Shown here piece by piece: positions 22,421 through 34,301 of a DNA stretch of 64,000 nt (positions are counted from its first letter, which is position 1; every line of letters begins with the position of its first letter). The DNA is from Calycina herbarum (lineage: Eukaryota > Ascomycota > Leotiomycetes > Helotiales > Pezizellaceae), in NCBI GenBank assembly GCA_001414485.1, contig LLEY01000094.1:62001-126000 (forward strand), in the 5' to 3' direction. Position numbers and translations under genes: made by a program. A model generated the notes under the pieces. The model was not told the origin of the DNA. It searched no databases and saw only the letters and a list, made by a program, of their open reading frames with translations.

Positions 22421-24975
22421 ATGGCAAACATGGCCACACAAGCCCAATTACCCGAAGGCCGGGTCCTTATTATAATGACGGGTGGAACGATTTGTATGAA
22501 GCCATCGCCAGAGGGAGCGGGATTAGTTCCGGTCAGGGGGTTCCTAAATCAGGGGATGGCTCCTAGACCTTCATTTAACGATGGATCGATGCCCGGTACG
22601 GTTCTCCTCCTTTTGAAACTCATATTTCCTTACTTTTTTAGGTTTCCGAAAGAACGGACGTTATCGTTTGCATATTCACTCTCTTGAGAGATGGGTAGGA
22701 TGACGAATGATGATTAGAAGTATTCTGATTTCGCTCATTCTTCTAAATCATCTTGAAAAATACTATTCATTGTTCCAACCATCTCCAATAACCGTTTTAG
22801 TCGTACCAAATGTTTCGGTTAATTCTTTCAATTCTCCTAAATTGTCTGAAACATTTTTAATTGTCCGACTTGTTTGGGAGAATCAAGAATGCGGTCCCTC
22901 GTTCTCCTAAACCATCTCGGACAATCCTCCATTGTCCAACAATCCAGAAGGATAAGAAAGAAAAGGGGTAGCGAAGCATCATTTGCTCATTTGCTAACCC
23001 GCTCTCAGAACCACTCCCAGTAATGACCGACGCTACAACAAAGAAGTATCTAACATCGCTTCGCACCCCACCAAGTACATATTCCCGCCACATACGCTAC
23101 ACCCTCTACGAATTCCCGGAACTTTTGGATTCGTCCTCGATATCGTCCGAAGGATGGACCCAAATCGCGACCACCGTCCAAAACAACTACGCCCTTTTCG
23201 ACGGCTTTGTGGTTCTTCATGGGACCGATAGTTTGGCGTATACGAGTTCGGCACTATCCTTCATGCTCTCACACCTTGGAAAACCGGTGATTTTGACCGG
23301 GTCCCAAGCTTCGATATTTGCGCTTCAGTCAGATGCTGAAGGTAACTTGCTGTGAGTAACCCCCCTTTCTTTTGTTCGCTTGTTCGCTTGTTGGGACGTT
23401 TGGTCTATTGTTTTATCATGAGGGTATTAAATTCTAGCTGCACGGTACAGCATTATACGAAATGAAACGAGAGAATTGAGAATTCAGTCTTTTGAATTTC
23501 TTATGCTACTTTTCGTACAATTAGAGTCGCGAAAGCTTTCTTCCAAGAGAGGGATCATGTCTATTGTCTCGGGGATTTGGGGATAATATCAAATCACTCG
23601 AAATTGTTAGGAGAATTGAGATTTATGATTTCCCATTCTTCTAAACCATTTCGGGTAATGGTTTTGATTCTCCCAGACTTTCTCGCAGAATGAATTCCAT
23701 TGTCCAGATTATCTCGGATAATATTTTCAAGTCTTAGTAGGACAGGTACGACCAGAAAGCAAGCCTGGATATCTTCCCTAAGCTACAGCTTCCGAGCCGA
23801 CCTGAGTCTCGACAAAATGTCGAGGGGTGTTTTGATCTTGATTTACCCCTTTATTAACAACCGAAAACACACACTAATATATATATTCTAGCGGCTCCCT
23901 CATCCTAGCAGGCACATTCATGATCCCCGAAGTCTGCCTCTTCTTCCACCACAAACTCTTCCGCGGAAACCGCACCACAAAAGTCTCCGCCTCCTCCTTC
24001 GACGCCTTCGCCTCGCCCAACTGCGAGCCCCTCGCAACAATAACAGCCATGGGCGCAGAAGTAAACTGGAACCTCGTTTGTCGCCCCCGCTCCATCGCTC
24101 GTTTCGACGTCCTCCGCTCCCTAGATACCGCTCACGTGGCCTGTCTCCGTATCTTCGCCGGTATCAAGCCTGAGATGATAGATGGTGTGCTCCGCGTCCC
24201 TGGTCTCAGGGGCTTGATTTTAGAGACTTTTGGAGCAGGGAATGCACCAAGCGGTGAGGATGGTTCACTTACGGCGATTTTTAAGGCGGCGGTAAAGAGG
24301 GGGATTGTCATTGTCAATGTTTCGCAATGTCAATCTGGATCAGTAACTCCGCTTTACGCTCCAGGCCAAGCTTTGGGAAACGCGGGGGTGGTGTTTGGTC
24401 ATGATTTAACTACCGAGGCTGCACTCACGAAATTGTCGTTTTTGTTGGCCCTTCCGGAGGTTACTTATACGGATATTACGCAGCAGATGGTGATTTCTAT
24501 TCGTGGGGAGATGTCTGAAGCTGCTTCTGCTCAGTTTTCTCATCCTCCCTCCAAACCATTGCAGATTACCGATCAACAGACTGCTTTTACGGCTCTCGGG
24601 TACGCGATTACGAAAGGAGACGTTGAGGCAGTGACGAATATGTTGAATGGTGATCTCCTGGGCTTGTTGGAGGCGAGGGATTATGTTGATAATACGGCTT
24701 TGCACATCGCTGCTGTTGGGCCGGATACTAGAGTTCTGAGGGTGTTGTTGAATTTGGGAGCGAGTGTGCATGCGAGGAATAGAGCTAATAACACCCCCCT
24801 ATTCTTAGCGAGACAGGTGGGTAATAAAGAAGTGGTGGAGTTGTTGGAAAAAGTGGGCGCTCACTTGCATATTGAGGAAGTGGAAAGAACCAAGAAGGGC
24901 TTGGTCGTTGCTGGGGAGAATGGAAATGGGAAGAGGTTGAGAACGGAGACTGAGGATAGTGCTGCTGACATGTGA
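22421..24975 (+). CDS. Cytosolic L-asparaginase with C-terminal ankyrin repeats
   Basis: Predicted 529 aa from exons 22421-22595, 23021-23351 and 23892-24975; reading phase is preserved across both introns. The product hydrolyses asparagine to aspartate and ammonia. The first catalytic Thr motif is MTGGTI near residue 20-25 and the second is HGTDSLAY in exon 2. The stretch PEVCLFFHHKLFRGNRTTKV matches type I asparaginases of animal ASPG type. Ankyrin repeats occupy about residues 400-505 (DNTALHIAA, NNTPLFLA). No signal peptide is seen, which fits a cytosolic enzyme. Both introns (425 and 540 bp) are unusually long and share a repeated motif. Confidence 0.88.
22737..22940. repeat. Inverted-repeat motif cluster in asparaginase intron 1
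   Basis: Arms ATTGTCCGACTTGTTTGGGA (22860-22879, continuing to 22883) and TTCTCCTAAACCATCTCGGA (22902-22921, continuing to 22925) are imperfect reverse complements. Weaker copies lie at 22737-22760, 22766-22790 and 22830-22854. The same motif recurs in intron 2. Confidence 0.6.
23600..23735. repeat. Same inverted-repeat motif in asparaginase intron 2
   Basis: Diverged copies include ATTCTTCTAAACCATTTCGG (near 23635), GATTCTCCCAGACTTTCTCG (near 23666) and ATTGTCCAGATTATCTCGGA (near 23699). A further similar word, ATTCTCCTAAACACCGTTTC, lies outside the gene near 25907. Confidence 0.5.
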
Positions 24976-25987
24976 TGGGTTTTTGTCTTTTTGGGAGTTT
25001 GGTAATAGATTTCCTTTGGAATTTCATTTAGAATAAAGTTCAGAGAATCAAAATTATGCAAACTACACTAGAATAATAAGTTTCATTATGCGAGTTTATA
25101 TGGACCGAAACATTTGACACAATTTCGCTCGTTACTCCACAGGGTGGGAACAATCGAGACAAAGACAAGAGCGATGATCATAAATTAACCAGTAACAATT
25201 TGTCTAATTGTATCAGAGGGGGTTTTAAACCTTGATTGAAGTTCCGTAAACACATCTCTCCTCAGCAGACAACAAGCGAAATATTATCAACACACACTTC
25301 ACGAATACTCAACTCCATACATGCGGAAATTCTTTATACTCAAGAACGAAACTTGTTTAAGTATTAAATAATCCCCAAACTCAATTGTAGAGTTTTCCAT
25401 TCAGTGAAAAGTGTCTTGTACCCCTGCTTGGATATGGGTGTCTGTACTGCAGGCGATGTGACAGCAAATAGCCAGTAAGCCACGCCAAGATAAGCATAAA
25501 AGCTTTCAATTGTGTGGTTAATTCTCACCGGCCGTATTGCCTTGCATTTTTCTTGTATTTTTACGACTTTTTCTACGTCGAGTTATTGCGGGTTTTCTGG
25601 TTGGGTCTTGATTCTCCCAAGGAAAATTGATATTCACACTCTCTTGTTGTCTGACTTTTTGGAGTACAGGTAAGCTGTAGATATGCTGCGGATAAGCTAC
25701 AAATATCAGCTACTCACGTGCCAGGGTGAAATCTATCAAAATCTGCCAAATGTTCTACGCTCAAAATATAGTGATGGATTCATAGGAATATTTAGAAAGG
25801 TAGAATAATAAGTTCACCATGAACTTTCCCCGGGTATTTCAGGAACAGCATAGGAACCAGAACCAAGAGAGTTTGCAGTCTAGTAATTTCAATTGCTCTA
25901 ATAATTCTCCTAAACACCGTTTCCCGGGTATATATATTAAAACTAAGACAAAGACAAAGGAAAATCATTAAATAATCAACATCTCCC
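24976..25987. other. Convergent spacer
   Basis: It lies between two genes whose 3' ends face each other. No gene recognised. Confidence 0.4.
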
Positions 25988-28900
25988 TCATATCCAGCTT
26001 GAAACCTTTTCCCCCATCACAACCCCCTTTCCGCCTTCCCCTCGTCCAACCCTCCTCCTCAACCAACCAAGACTCCAAGTCCTCTTTTCCGCCTCTGAAT
26101 TCCTACTCTCCAAAGGAACGACATATCGCTGTTTCTCAATCCCAACATATGTCTTCCCATCCGTCCCTACGAACCTTCCATATCCATATCTCTCCTTCCC
26201 TCCATCTCCGTCACCATTACTCCCAGACCCGTGACTAAAATCCTCCGCCGCCCGACTAGCAGCCACATAAGCCATCACGCTCGCGATACTAGTCGGCATG
26301 CGTGGCAAGAACTTCTTCGGTCTATTAGCGTAGTAGAATATAGCAACTATGAGATTGAGTGCTATGATGGCCAAGGAGATCTTGGAGTTGATTGAGGAAA
26401 CAAAGATGCGTGTTTCTTTGAAGATGACCTGTGCGGTCATGTCCGGGGTATTGGTGGAGGCTGGGAGGAACATATCCGGGTTGAGTGTGAGGTAGGTGGC
26501 GAATAGTTGCCGAAGTAGAATCTCCATTCTCGGGGCGATTAGGGAAGCTTTTGGTACAGCTGTATTTGGATCCGCGATACTCGAGGTATTGAGAGACCGT
26601 TGGAGAAGAGAACTAAGCCAGTTCACAGTAAAAGTGTGGTTGTGCCAAACGCCGTTGTTTGTTGTGTATGAGAGCCTTGTAATTAAATCATTAAGCAAAA
26701 TCGTTTGGTTGGTGTTGTTCGTGAAAAAGGTTGACACATCAGGAACGAAATCTCCTATTTGTTTTGACTCTATGACCCTACCCGCCGAGTCTACGGTGAC
26801 TTCAAAGGGCGCAATTTCCATTGATGGCGAACAGCTAATCCATGTGCTGGTGATATTCCGATCAACTCCTGCTGTAAAGTTTTGTCCGAAATGTTCGGGG
26901 CCTCCTGCTCTGGAAAATCCGGCCATTATGAGTAATGGACAGATTTCCATGTTGGCTCGAGTCTTTGTGGCGTTGGGGGAAACTTCACCTAGAATCAAGG
27001 GTTCCATGGAGGAGCGTGTCGACGGAATTTCATAAGTGCTCGACTTGGATGTTCTCAATATGGGATTCTTGCAAGTTGTGGAATTCCCGGTTTCTCCGAC
27101 GCCCAATGACCGAAGAGTAGACTTAGTGCCATCGATGCCAATGGAAACTGTGCTGCTTCCTTCGGAAGGGAATATTTCAACGCAGGTGAATTTGGATCCG
27201 AAGCCAATGGTGGGTCCACGAATGCTTTGAAAATCACTCTTGGGGTACCCCGTAGAATTTACCTTGCTGAGATCGAAAGGGATATAGGCAAAATTTTGAT
27301 CTGACCAGGATGGCAATGTCGTTCCACCAGTGATATTCGATAACGCGACGTAAAAGTGGTCCTAAAAGTGATGTTAGGAAATCATTAATATGAATTGCAG
27401 CTGTCGGAACTTACCTGGTACACGAAGCCGACCTGATTATCGCGAGTCTGATTGAGCTTCGGTGATAACATCTGCTTAGAGGCAAATGGTATGGAGCTTA
27501 GGATAGGCCTTTCTGAAAAGAGAGCCGAGAGAACAATCGCGAGAACATTTGCGGACAATGTGATCAGACAAACTGAAGCCAACAGAAAGTGGCCAGATCT
27601 CAGAGCCCTCCATACCGTAAGTTGAGGAGGTAAAGAAGTATACTTGGCTCCCACAGACGATACCTGTTTTGCATTTCCCCGTCTAAGCTGTTCAAAGGGG
27701 TACAAGAGACACAATAAACGATTCAGGATAACCCATACAGGCTCAAGAAAGGTTGCGAAGAGGGTCGGCGCAAAGTTTTCAATAATGGATCGAACAATAG
27801 CATTGTTTGACGGGAGTTTTATTCCTGAAATGAAAGTTAAGCTAGGATGGAATAAGATATATATGTTGAGACTTACCATTGTTTTTTGAACTCAGGCTTT
27901 CGAGGGTAACGATGGCAGAAAGAGCAGCAACAATCATAATTATAAATCCAGCTCCGATATATAGTCGAAGTTCCTTTGGTTGCACAGGCGAGAATGTTCT
28001 ACCATGTGCGTTATTGCCACTGGAGTTCGACCGGGTCATCGTCGAGTCAGTGATATGTGGTGTACGTGCAACTAATTCGAGCACGGCAATGCCATGAGTA
28101 TTCTTGACCAGGCGATATTGGTTGCCTCGTGTAATCTCTTCAAGATCTGATGCATTGGCCATTTGATGTCCTAAATTCGACGTCAGTTTACTAATACTCA
28201 AGGTTCATAAGAGTTGCCATGTGGTATGGGAAGGGCTGTTTTAGGGCTCCAAAAATAAAGGACTAGGGAATATTGACTTACTTTTCATGTCATTGAGCAT
28301 ATCATCGTTGGCCCGGGCAAACGACAGAATGTCCATGATTGAAGCTGGGTCCGATGACAAATTGAGAGGACTGGTATGCGAACCGTACCAAAAGCAACAG
28401 GCGAAAATTAGAATAACTCCAAGTCCGGCTTCGACAATGATAGCAATAGTCCTAACCAAGACAATTGCTCCCGGTGTGTCTTGTCTGATTCCTGAGCCCA
28501 AAATTTGAGGAATCTGGGTGCGATCCAAGGGTTTCGTCAGCTCGCTAAAGGCGGCTGAGAACAGGACTTGATGGGCCTTCTCGAACGTTTTTTGGATGAT
28601 CATGGGATCTAAAAGCGCTGAGGGAGCAATTAGATTTATTCCTAGAGCAAATCCAACGACATTGGATGTGGGCCAGAGTATATCCAAAGATTGAAAACGA
28701 GGATATTGTTGAACGACAACTCCGTCTGCGTAATCTCTGTTTTTATCAAAATTCAATGGAGAGACCCCACTCCCAACGATGTATTCAAAGAGAGAGGTAT
28801 TGAAAGACTGGCTGATGGGAGCTGAACTTTCTGTAACGTTAGGGGCAATTGTCAGATCAATGACGGAGTTGTCGGTCGCATTAACTGTGACCGTTGCTCG

Positions 28901-30210
28901 ATTAATGTGGTAGCTGGGTACACAGAAAACAGCCGTCATATTATTCATCGTACTGGCCGTTTTGTTTACAGTCGTCTGCTCTGCATATATTGCGAGGAAG
29001 TTGTTCGAGTGCTCTTTTGTGCAGTTGGGATTCCCTAGAGAGTAGTCCGCTTCTGCATCGTTATACCAACCAATATAATTTACCCAGTAACGCTTTTCGA
29101 AATCGAAAGATCCGATGCCTCTTACAACACAGCCTCTCCCATTATCGAAGTCATAACTTCGATCATCTTTCAAGGTTGACTTGGCTGGAGTGCAAGCGAG
29201 AGTTGTGCTGTATGCGTCTGTTGAGGCGCTCCAAGTCTCTTGTGTCAGAGTTGTCGCTACGGAGGCGGGCCGAAATGGAAGAATCGCGTGCGTTCGAGTG
29301 GTAAACCGAGGCAGTTTTTGATTTAACCAGGCTACCCCATAGGCAGTGTTAAGAAAATTAACGCTCAAAGCCTTTGTCTGCTCACTCGTGGGAAGAAGTT
29401 CAGAAGCAGAAATCATCTCGACGGAAGCGGAACGAGTAATGGTTCGCGTGTTGAAAATTGACGATTGTAATGGTGTTATGATCCAGAATACCAGAAGCAT
29501 CGCAGTGCCACTGAAAAATACACGCCAATGTCTCCATTGTTAGTTGGTATAGGAGGGGCGTTAGGCTGGGATGCTTACTTGCGTCGAGCAGCAGTGATAG
29601 GGACAAAGGGCAGGAAATCGGTTGGGTAGGATAGGCATATAGAGTCTTGAGCCATAGCCCCTGTGGTTTTCGAAAGCTGAAACCATGGTTCTAATCGCTT
29701 TGCATCTAAATCTACCCAGCTGGGATAACAATTAGAGAGATTCTAGGACGATGTGAAGAAGCTAGGTACCTCCAAGCTAAGCTGTACAGGACTGCCAGTA
29801 TCGTTGGAAGGTAAAGATATCTAGAATGGAGTCAGCATTGCGATTTTTCAAATGAGCAGAGACTGTGTTACCCAAATGTGGCGCGATTTGACAAACTATC
29901 AACATCTGAAGCGAAAACCAAACCTCCGCTGTTGCTATTGTTGTCTCGCCGGCTGATAAAAGAAAGAGTTTCTAGTATAGCAATTAAAGAGATGGAGATA
30001 GCGATCAAAGAGCCGAGAACCGGAGCGCGAAGAGTGGTTGGTTTCCAGCCTTGCGAACCTATGAATGTTAGCCTTGTGGTTGGTGTACAAATTCGATGAC
30101 ATACCATGCTGAACTCGCTGGGAAAACGGCAGCCGCGACCAGAAAGAACGCTTTGAGCTTTGCGTTGTGTTACGATGAGATGAGGCTCGGCCAGACTTCA
30201 AATTAAACAT
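25988..30210 (-). CDS. DUF3433 family polytopic membrane protein
   Basis: Predicted 1270 aa in eight exons: 30105-30210, 29872-30058, 29770-29820, 29579-29719, 28282-29531, 27877-28170, 27415-27824 and 25988-27361. Seven introns of 46-111 bp all keep phase. The protein has two similar halves. Each has a transmembrane segment (LGSLIAISISLIAILETLSF near residue 50; LYIGAGFIIMIVAALSAIVT in the second half), then an LYLP/VWVILNRLLCLLYPF-type segment, then a long N-glycosylation-rich extracellular region closed by another membrane helix. WVDLDAKRLEPWFQLSK is a typical DUF3433 motif. Function is unknown for the family. Start ATG 30210 gives the only frame that splices cleanly into exon 2. Confidence 0.85.
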
Positions 30211-30470
30211 GTTGGGCTCCGAATATTGAAAGGGAAAAGAAATCACAATTCCGCAGCTCTCAAACTTGAAAAAAAGAAACAACATAAAGAAGGGATAGTA
30301 CGACGAGGTTATAAGAGAAGACATGAAGAAAACCAACAAACTATTTCAAGCATAAATGGGTTGCTGGCATGACGATTGGCTGCAGAAGTGGAAACAGTCT
30401 CCAGGTTCTCGTGGCCAGCATATGGCCTAATACATATGCATCCTTCTGCTTGGTGTTATTTGATTCAAGT
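30211..30470. promoter_or_regulatory. Upstream region of the DUF3433 gene
   Basis: Part of a divergent 0.9-kb spacer shared with the Yih1 gene. The rest of the spacer is largely filled by two inverted-repeat elements. No specific promoter box is convincing. Confidence 0.3.
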
Positions 30471-30714
30471 CCACCAGGGGGTGTCAGATTTCGCTGGACA
30501 GGTAGTTTACCACCAAAAATTATGGTACTAACCCTAACAACATCGGCTGCTGAACTAAAAACTAGACAATGATAGAGAACAAGTAGTTGTTATTAACTCT
30601 GTAGCTTGGTTTTGATTTTTTAAGTTGTGTTGTGTGATAAAGCGACATAGAAAAAGTCGTATTTTAGGTGTATGGATAAGAGTCTGTCCAGCGAATTCTG
30701 ACACCCCCTGGTGG
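30471..30714. mobile_element. MITE-like element with 31-bp terminal inverted repeats
   Basis: Left arm 30471-30501 begins CCACCAGGGGGTGTCAGA and right arm 30684-30714 is its reverse complement with one mismatch in 31. The 182-bp interior codes for nothing, as in a non-autonomous DNA transposon. GTCCA occurs at both outer borders, but it overlaps the arms, so the exact target duplication is unresolved. Confidence 0.75.
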
Positions 30715-30872
30715 TCCATGATGAAACTCCACAGCAGGAGTAACACAAACAATGACACCATGCTTGTGAGGATACCCGAAAGGCTAGAGGTACTGACTCT
30801 CTACACTGGATGGCCATGGCATGTTTTGAAGAGCAGGTTGGGGGTAAGACTTTTAAGCGCCCGACAGGCGGC

Positions 30873-31044
30873 TACAACGTATCCGACCGAACAGTTGGTC
30901 AAGATCCAATTAAAAAATGTCCCTAACCCCACAGACAAGGCTCTCAGAATCCACAAACAAGGGAATTCAAGTGGGGGTTCCAGTGCATTTGCAGGGCTTG
31001 GATGGTGTTAATCTCGCTACAGCTGTTCGGTCGGATACGTTGTA
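30873..31044. mobile_element. Second short inverted-repeat element upstream of Yih1
   Basis: Arms 30873-30894 and 31023-31044 are perfect 22-bp reverse complements (TACAACGTATCCGACCGAAC plus AG). The 172-bp unit ends 88 bp before the Yih1 start codon. A related word, TTTAAGCGCC, lies outside each arm (30852 and 31055). A non-autonomous transposon is the likeliest explanation. A regulatory hairpin is the alternative. Confidence 0.65.
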
Positions 31045-31131
31045 TCACCTTACTTTAAGCGCCAGGTTCTCTTAACCGCCCCCGCCCTGCCGACCCCACT
31101 TCAACACCATCGATTGCCATTTGTTCCAACA

Positions 31132-31965
31132 ATGAGCGAAGATCTGCTCAATGAGATCGAGGCGATCAATTCCATCTATGGTGACAACTCGCTCACAGCT
31201 GACGGTAAGGAAGACGATGCTATCTACATTCTACATCTCCAGGCCCAGCACGTCTCTTTGAGGCTTCAGTTTCCAACTCATTACCCAAAAGAGCCACCAT
31301 CGGTCATTGGCGTCCAAAGCTCGGGAGAACGAAAGGGCGAAGCTGCACAAGTCCTCGAGCAATTTCGCGAGGCCATTGGGAGAGTCTTCCAACCCGGTGA
31401 AGTTTGCTTGTTCGATGCCATCGAGGAGGTGAACGAGCTCCCACTCAACGCCTCTGAAACCACTCTTTCCCCAGATGACAATCTAGACTCTGCCGAACCA
31501 TATCACACTGTGTCATCCCCCGTGGAGGCCTCTGCAATCCACCCCAAACAGCCCCCTTGGGTTCTCTCGGATGTCGTAATCGAATTGAAGTCCGTCTTCA
31601 TCGCCAGAAGCTCTGTGGTCTTTTCACCGGAGCAAGCCACCGAATACCTCCAAATACTCCTCGATACCGACAAGAAGGTTCGCTCCGCAACACACAATAT
31701 AACAGCATGGAGGATCCAGGGGGAGAATGGGGTGACATATCAAGACTGCGATGATGATGGGGAAACAGCTGCTGGAGGACGCGTCCTTCATTTGATGCAG
31801 TTGATGGATTTATGGAATGTGATGGTAGTGGTGACAAGATGGTATGGGGGCCATCAGCTTGGGCCCAAAAGATTCAGTATCATCAATACAGTGGCTAGAG
31901 ACGCATTTGTCAAAGGGGGATTTGTCAAGGAGGATACCACGACGAAGAAAAAGGGAAAACGATGA
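31132..31965 (+). CDS. YIH1: Yih1/IMPACT homologue, regulator of Gcn2 signalling
   Basis: Intronless, 277 aa, starting at ATG 31132; the open frame upstream has no ATG. The N-terminal RWD domain (about 1-110) contains EIEAINSIYGDNSL and FPTHYPKEPPSVIGV. The C-terminal IMPACT/UPF0029 domain (about 150-265) contains KSVFIARSSVVFSPEQA, ATHNITAWRI and VVVTRWYGGHQLGP. In yeast, Yih1 binds Gcn1 and so restrains activation of the eIF2-alpha kinase Gcn2; that role is inferred here. The basic tail KKKGKR ends the protein. Confidence 0.92.
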   Translation: MSEDLLNEIEAINSIYGDNSLTADGKEDDAIYILHLQAQHVSLRLQFPTHYPKEPPSVIGVQSSGERKGEAAQVLEQFREAIGRVFQPGEVCLFDAIEEVNELPLNASETTLSPDDNLDSAEPYHTVSSPVEASAIHPKQPPWVLSDVVIELKSVFIARSSVVFSPEQATEYLQILLDTDKKVRSATHNITAWRIQGENGVTYQDCDDDGETAAGGRVLHLMQLMDLWNVMVVVTRWYGGHQLGPKRFSIINTVARDAFVKGGFVKEDTTTKKKGKR

Positions 31966-32937
31966 AGATTAAAATACATATACTCATGACTTCCCTTCGA
32001 GGCAATTACGAAACCGAGAACTGGCTCACAAAGCTGAGACTGGATGTTCCTTCAGACGTTCTCTTGTGGTCCTCACCATGGTCAAGGACAACTCGCCATT
32101 TCCTAACCATCAACTCAACGAACAGGCTTCAACTCGAGTGCTGAAGATCCCAAATTTTCCACTCACTTCTCCCACTGGCACAGCAACACTTGGGACTCAT
32201 TGGGCATATGTAAGCCGCGTATGATGAATAATATTGGCCATCAGTAGACCATTGCTTATCATCCCCACGAGTAATGGTTCCCTTTCTTATAAAAAACAAC
32301 CACCGCGGAGTCATCAAAATATTCACAGCACTGGCGTTTTCAATCGAGCACACGTATGTCGCTTCGGCAATTCCATCCACATGAAAGCGAGTTGGTCTTT
32401 CATGTCATTCCGAGAATTTTCATTGTCTATTCTGTTGGTTTGGCTACAATAATCTTTATCTTTTCTTCTAGTCTCTCCTCACAAGTCATTATTCTTTGAA
32501 CTTTGTCAAGTTACTCACTCACCTTGTAGTGATTAAACTTGACAAACTTGAAAAACATTGTTGTTTTTTCAAAGTCACGCTGTTTCCAAAAGCGTAACTT
32601 TAACCATTCTTCATTCGCTTTTTTATTCACGTTTTCCGATCATTATTCACAATTTACATCACTACATTAGGGATGGCACTTCAAGTTTTTTTTAATGAGA
32701 TTCCATTTGTTTTTCGCATCTAGGTTTGTCAGAGCTGCATATTTGTGCAGCTCTATCCAACTCATGTCGTCATGTTATGTGTAGTCCGGTTCACTTTGGC
32801 AAAAGGTGCTCAAAGTCAAGATGGGGTATGTATGTACAAGAATGTTTTCCCTAACGCCGTCCGAATGCAAAAAACCCTAGTTGGATATATAGAAAGAAAG
32901 ACAATGCTCAATTGACCGGCGATTGAACATGGGGTCT
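31966..32937. other. Convergent spacer after Yih1
   Basis: No gene recognised. It contains the palindrome listed at 32502-32546. Confidence 0.4.
32502..32546. repeat. Perfect 11-bp inverted repeat with 23-bp loop
   Basis: TTTGTCAAGTT (32502-32512) and AACTTGACAAA (32536-32546) can form a hairpin. The core AACTTGAC is shared with a second palindrome at 41112-41151. Confidence 0.5.
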
Positions 32938-34182
32938 TCAGATTCGGGCGATTCGGCGAGCGTGCTCTTCAGAGAAACGGATGGCTCTCTTAACACCTAC
33001 TGCCTTCATCGAAAGGGAAGAGGATTGGCCTGCTGTACACGACATACCCGCAGCCATTGCTTGAACTGCTGACCAAGATCCGCTTGCGCACTGTTGGAAT
33101 GAGGCTCCTCCAATGCAGTTCCACTCTCCTTCAGTTGTGCAAGAGCCACTGAGTGCGGCGCCTGAGCCAGTTGTACCTGTGGAGGCTGGGGTTGATGCGG
33201 ATGCAGTCTTGGATGCTGCTGGGCTGGACGATGCCTTTGGGCTCGATGAAACAACTGGCGAAGCTGGGGCGGAGGTTACTGCGGGCGCGGAGCCGGTTGC
33301 TGATGGGGCTACGGTTGCGAAGACACCACCTGGAAGAGATGAGGCCTTTGGAGATGCAACGGCGGATGAAGCACCACCGGAAACCTTGGAGGTGGCACTT
33401 GCAGCGGGGGAAGAAACTTTGGCTGAAGATGAGCCTCCTGAGGATGAACCGCCAGTAGCAGCGGCACCAGCGCATCCAGAGATGGTTGAGATTGCTCCTG
33501 ATCCCATCTTGGTGACAGCGGTACCTGGATTGGGGAATCCAAGGTCGGCACCCTCCGCGGCCTTGCAAGAAGAGGTTGCAATGTTAGCGACTAACATGTT
33601 GGGAAGAGCGTCGAAGGTAGCTTGGTCGCGTTCCATGAGCATGGTGGCATTTCCGTCGCGCTTTGTGGAGCCAGCGCCAATCGTGATGGGTGCACAGTTC
33701 ATGTACATCTCACGATTGCCGACCTTGTTGAACCATGTCCAGGCGAGAGTGGCGTCGCCAGCTGGAAGATCAGGAACTGGGAAGGTGTAGTTTGTTGGAC
33801 TGGCTGCGTTGGCGTCGTCACCAGTGTTACCGGCTTGACCAGCGGCTGGGCAGCCACCTTCAATCGAGTAAATGACCTTGAAGACACTGTTCTTGGTGGG
33901 TTCCTTGTCGTAAGTGACTGAGATCTGACAAGAGCCTCCTCCGTGAACTGCGCTACCGGTGAAGGCGAGTGGTCGTATTTCTCCAACTTTCATGGTGGTA
34001 CGAGAGCCAGTAATGGCGTATGTTGCGGAACCACGCTGCTTGCAAGGGTAGTCGGAGCCATCGTCTAACAGAGGGGAGTTGTTGAGGCCGGATGAAAATG
34101 GAGCTGGAGTGTTCATGATCATGTGGGCATTGGCAATCGTGGCGAGGCCGAAGACGGCGAGGGTCTTGAATGATGTGTACAT
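32938..34182 (-). CDS. Secreted AA11 lytic polysaccharide monooxygenase
   Basis: 414 aa, no intron in the coding region. A 19-residue signal peptide ends ANA, leaving His20 as the mature N-terminus. His20, His80 (in AVHGGGSC) and Tyr160 (in NREMYMNC) would be the copper-site histidine brace and axial Tyr; their spacing fits AA11 enzymes. These copper enzymes oxidatively cleave chitin. A Ser/Ala/Pro-rich linker (about 235-335) leads to a Cys-rich C-terminal module (about 340-385: GSCTTEGEWNCIGG, FQQCASGSW) resembling the X278 module found on some AA11 proteins. The substrate is inferred from the family. Confidence 0.88.
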   Translation of the reverse strand: MYTSFKTLAVFGLATIANAHMIMNTPAPFSSGLNNSPLLDDGSDYPCKQRGSATYAITGSRTTMKVGEIRPLAFTGSAVHGGGSCQISVTYDKEPTKNSVFKVIYSIEGGCPAAGQAGNTGDDANAASPTNYTFPVPDLPAGDATLAWTWFNKVGNREMYMNCAPITIGAGSTKRDGNATMLMERDQATFDALPNMLVANIATSSCKAAEGADLGFPNPGTAVTKMGSGAISTISGCAGAAATGGSSSGGSSSAKVSSPAASATSKVSGGASSAVASPKASSLPGGVFATVAPSATGSAPAVTSAPASPVVSSSPKASSSPAASKTASASTPASTGTTGSGAALSGSCTTEGEWNCIGGASFQQCASGSWSAVQAMAAGMSCTAGQSSSLSMKAVGVKRAIRFSEEHARRIARI

Positions 34183-34301
34183 CTTGGTGAGATTCTTGTG
34201 CCTGACGAGAATCGAATTGTAATGTTGGTAGAAAGTCTAGTTGCTGTCTTGAAAGTTGCGGTATATGCGTGCGGATGTGGTGTGGAAATCTGCGTGCGAT
34301 A

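Noticed and set aside
30625..31011. 128-codon plus-strand frame before Yih1
   Set aside because: It runs across both inverted-repeat elements and starts at a non-ATG codon, so it is chance open sequence.
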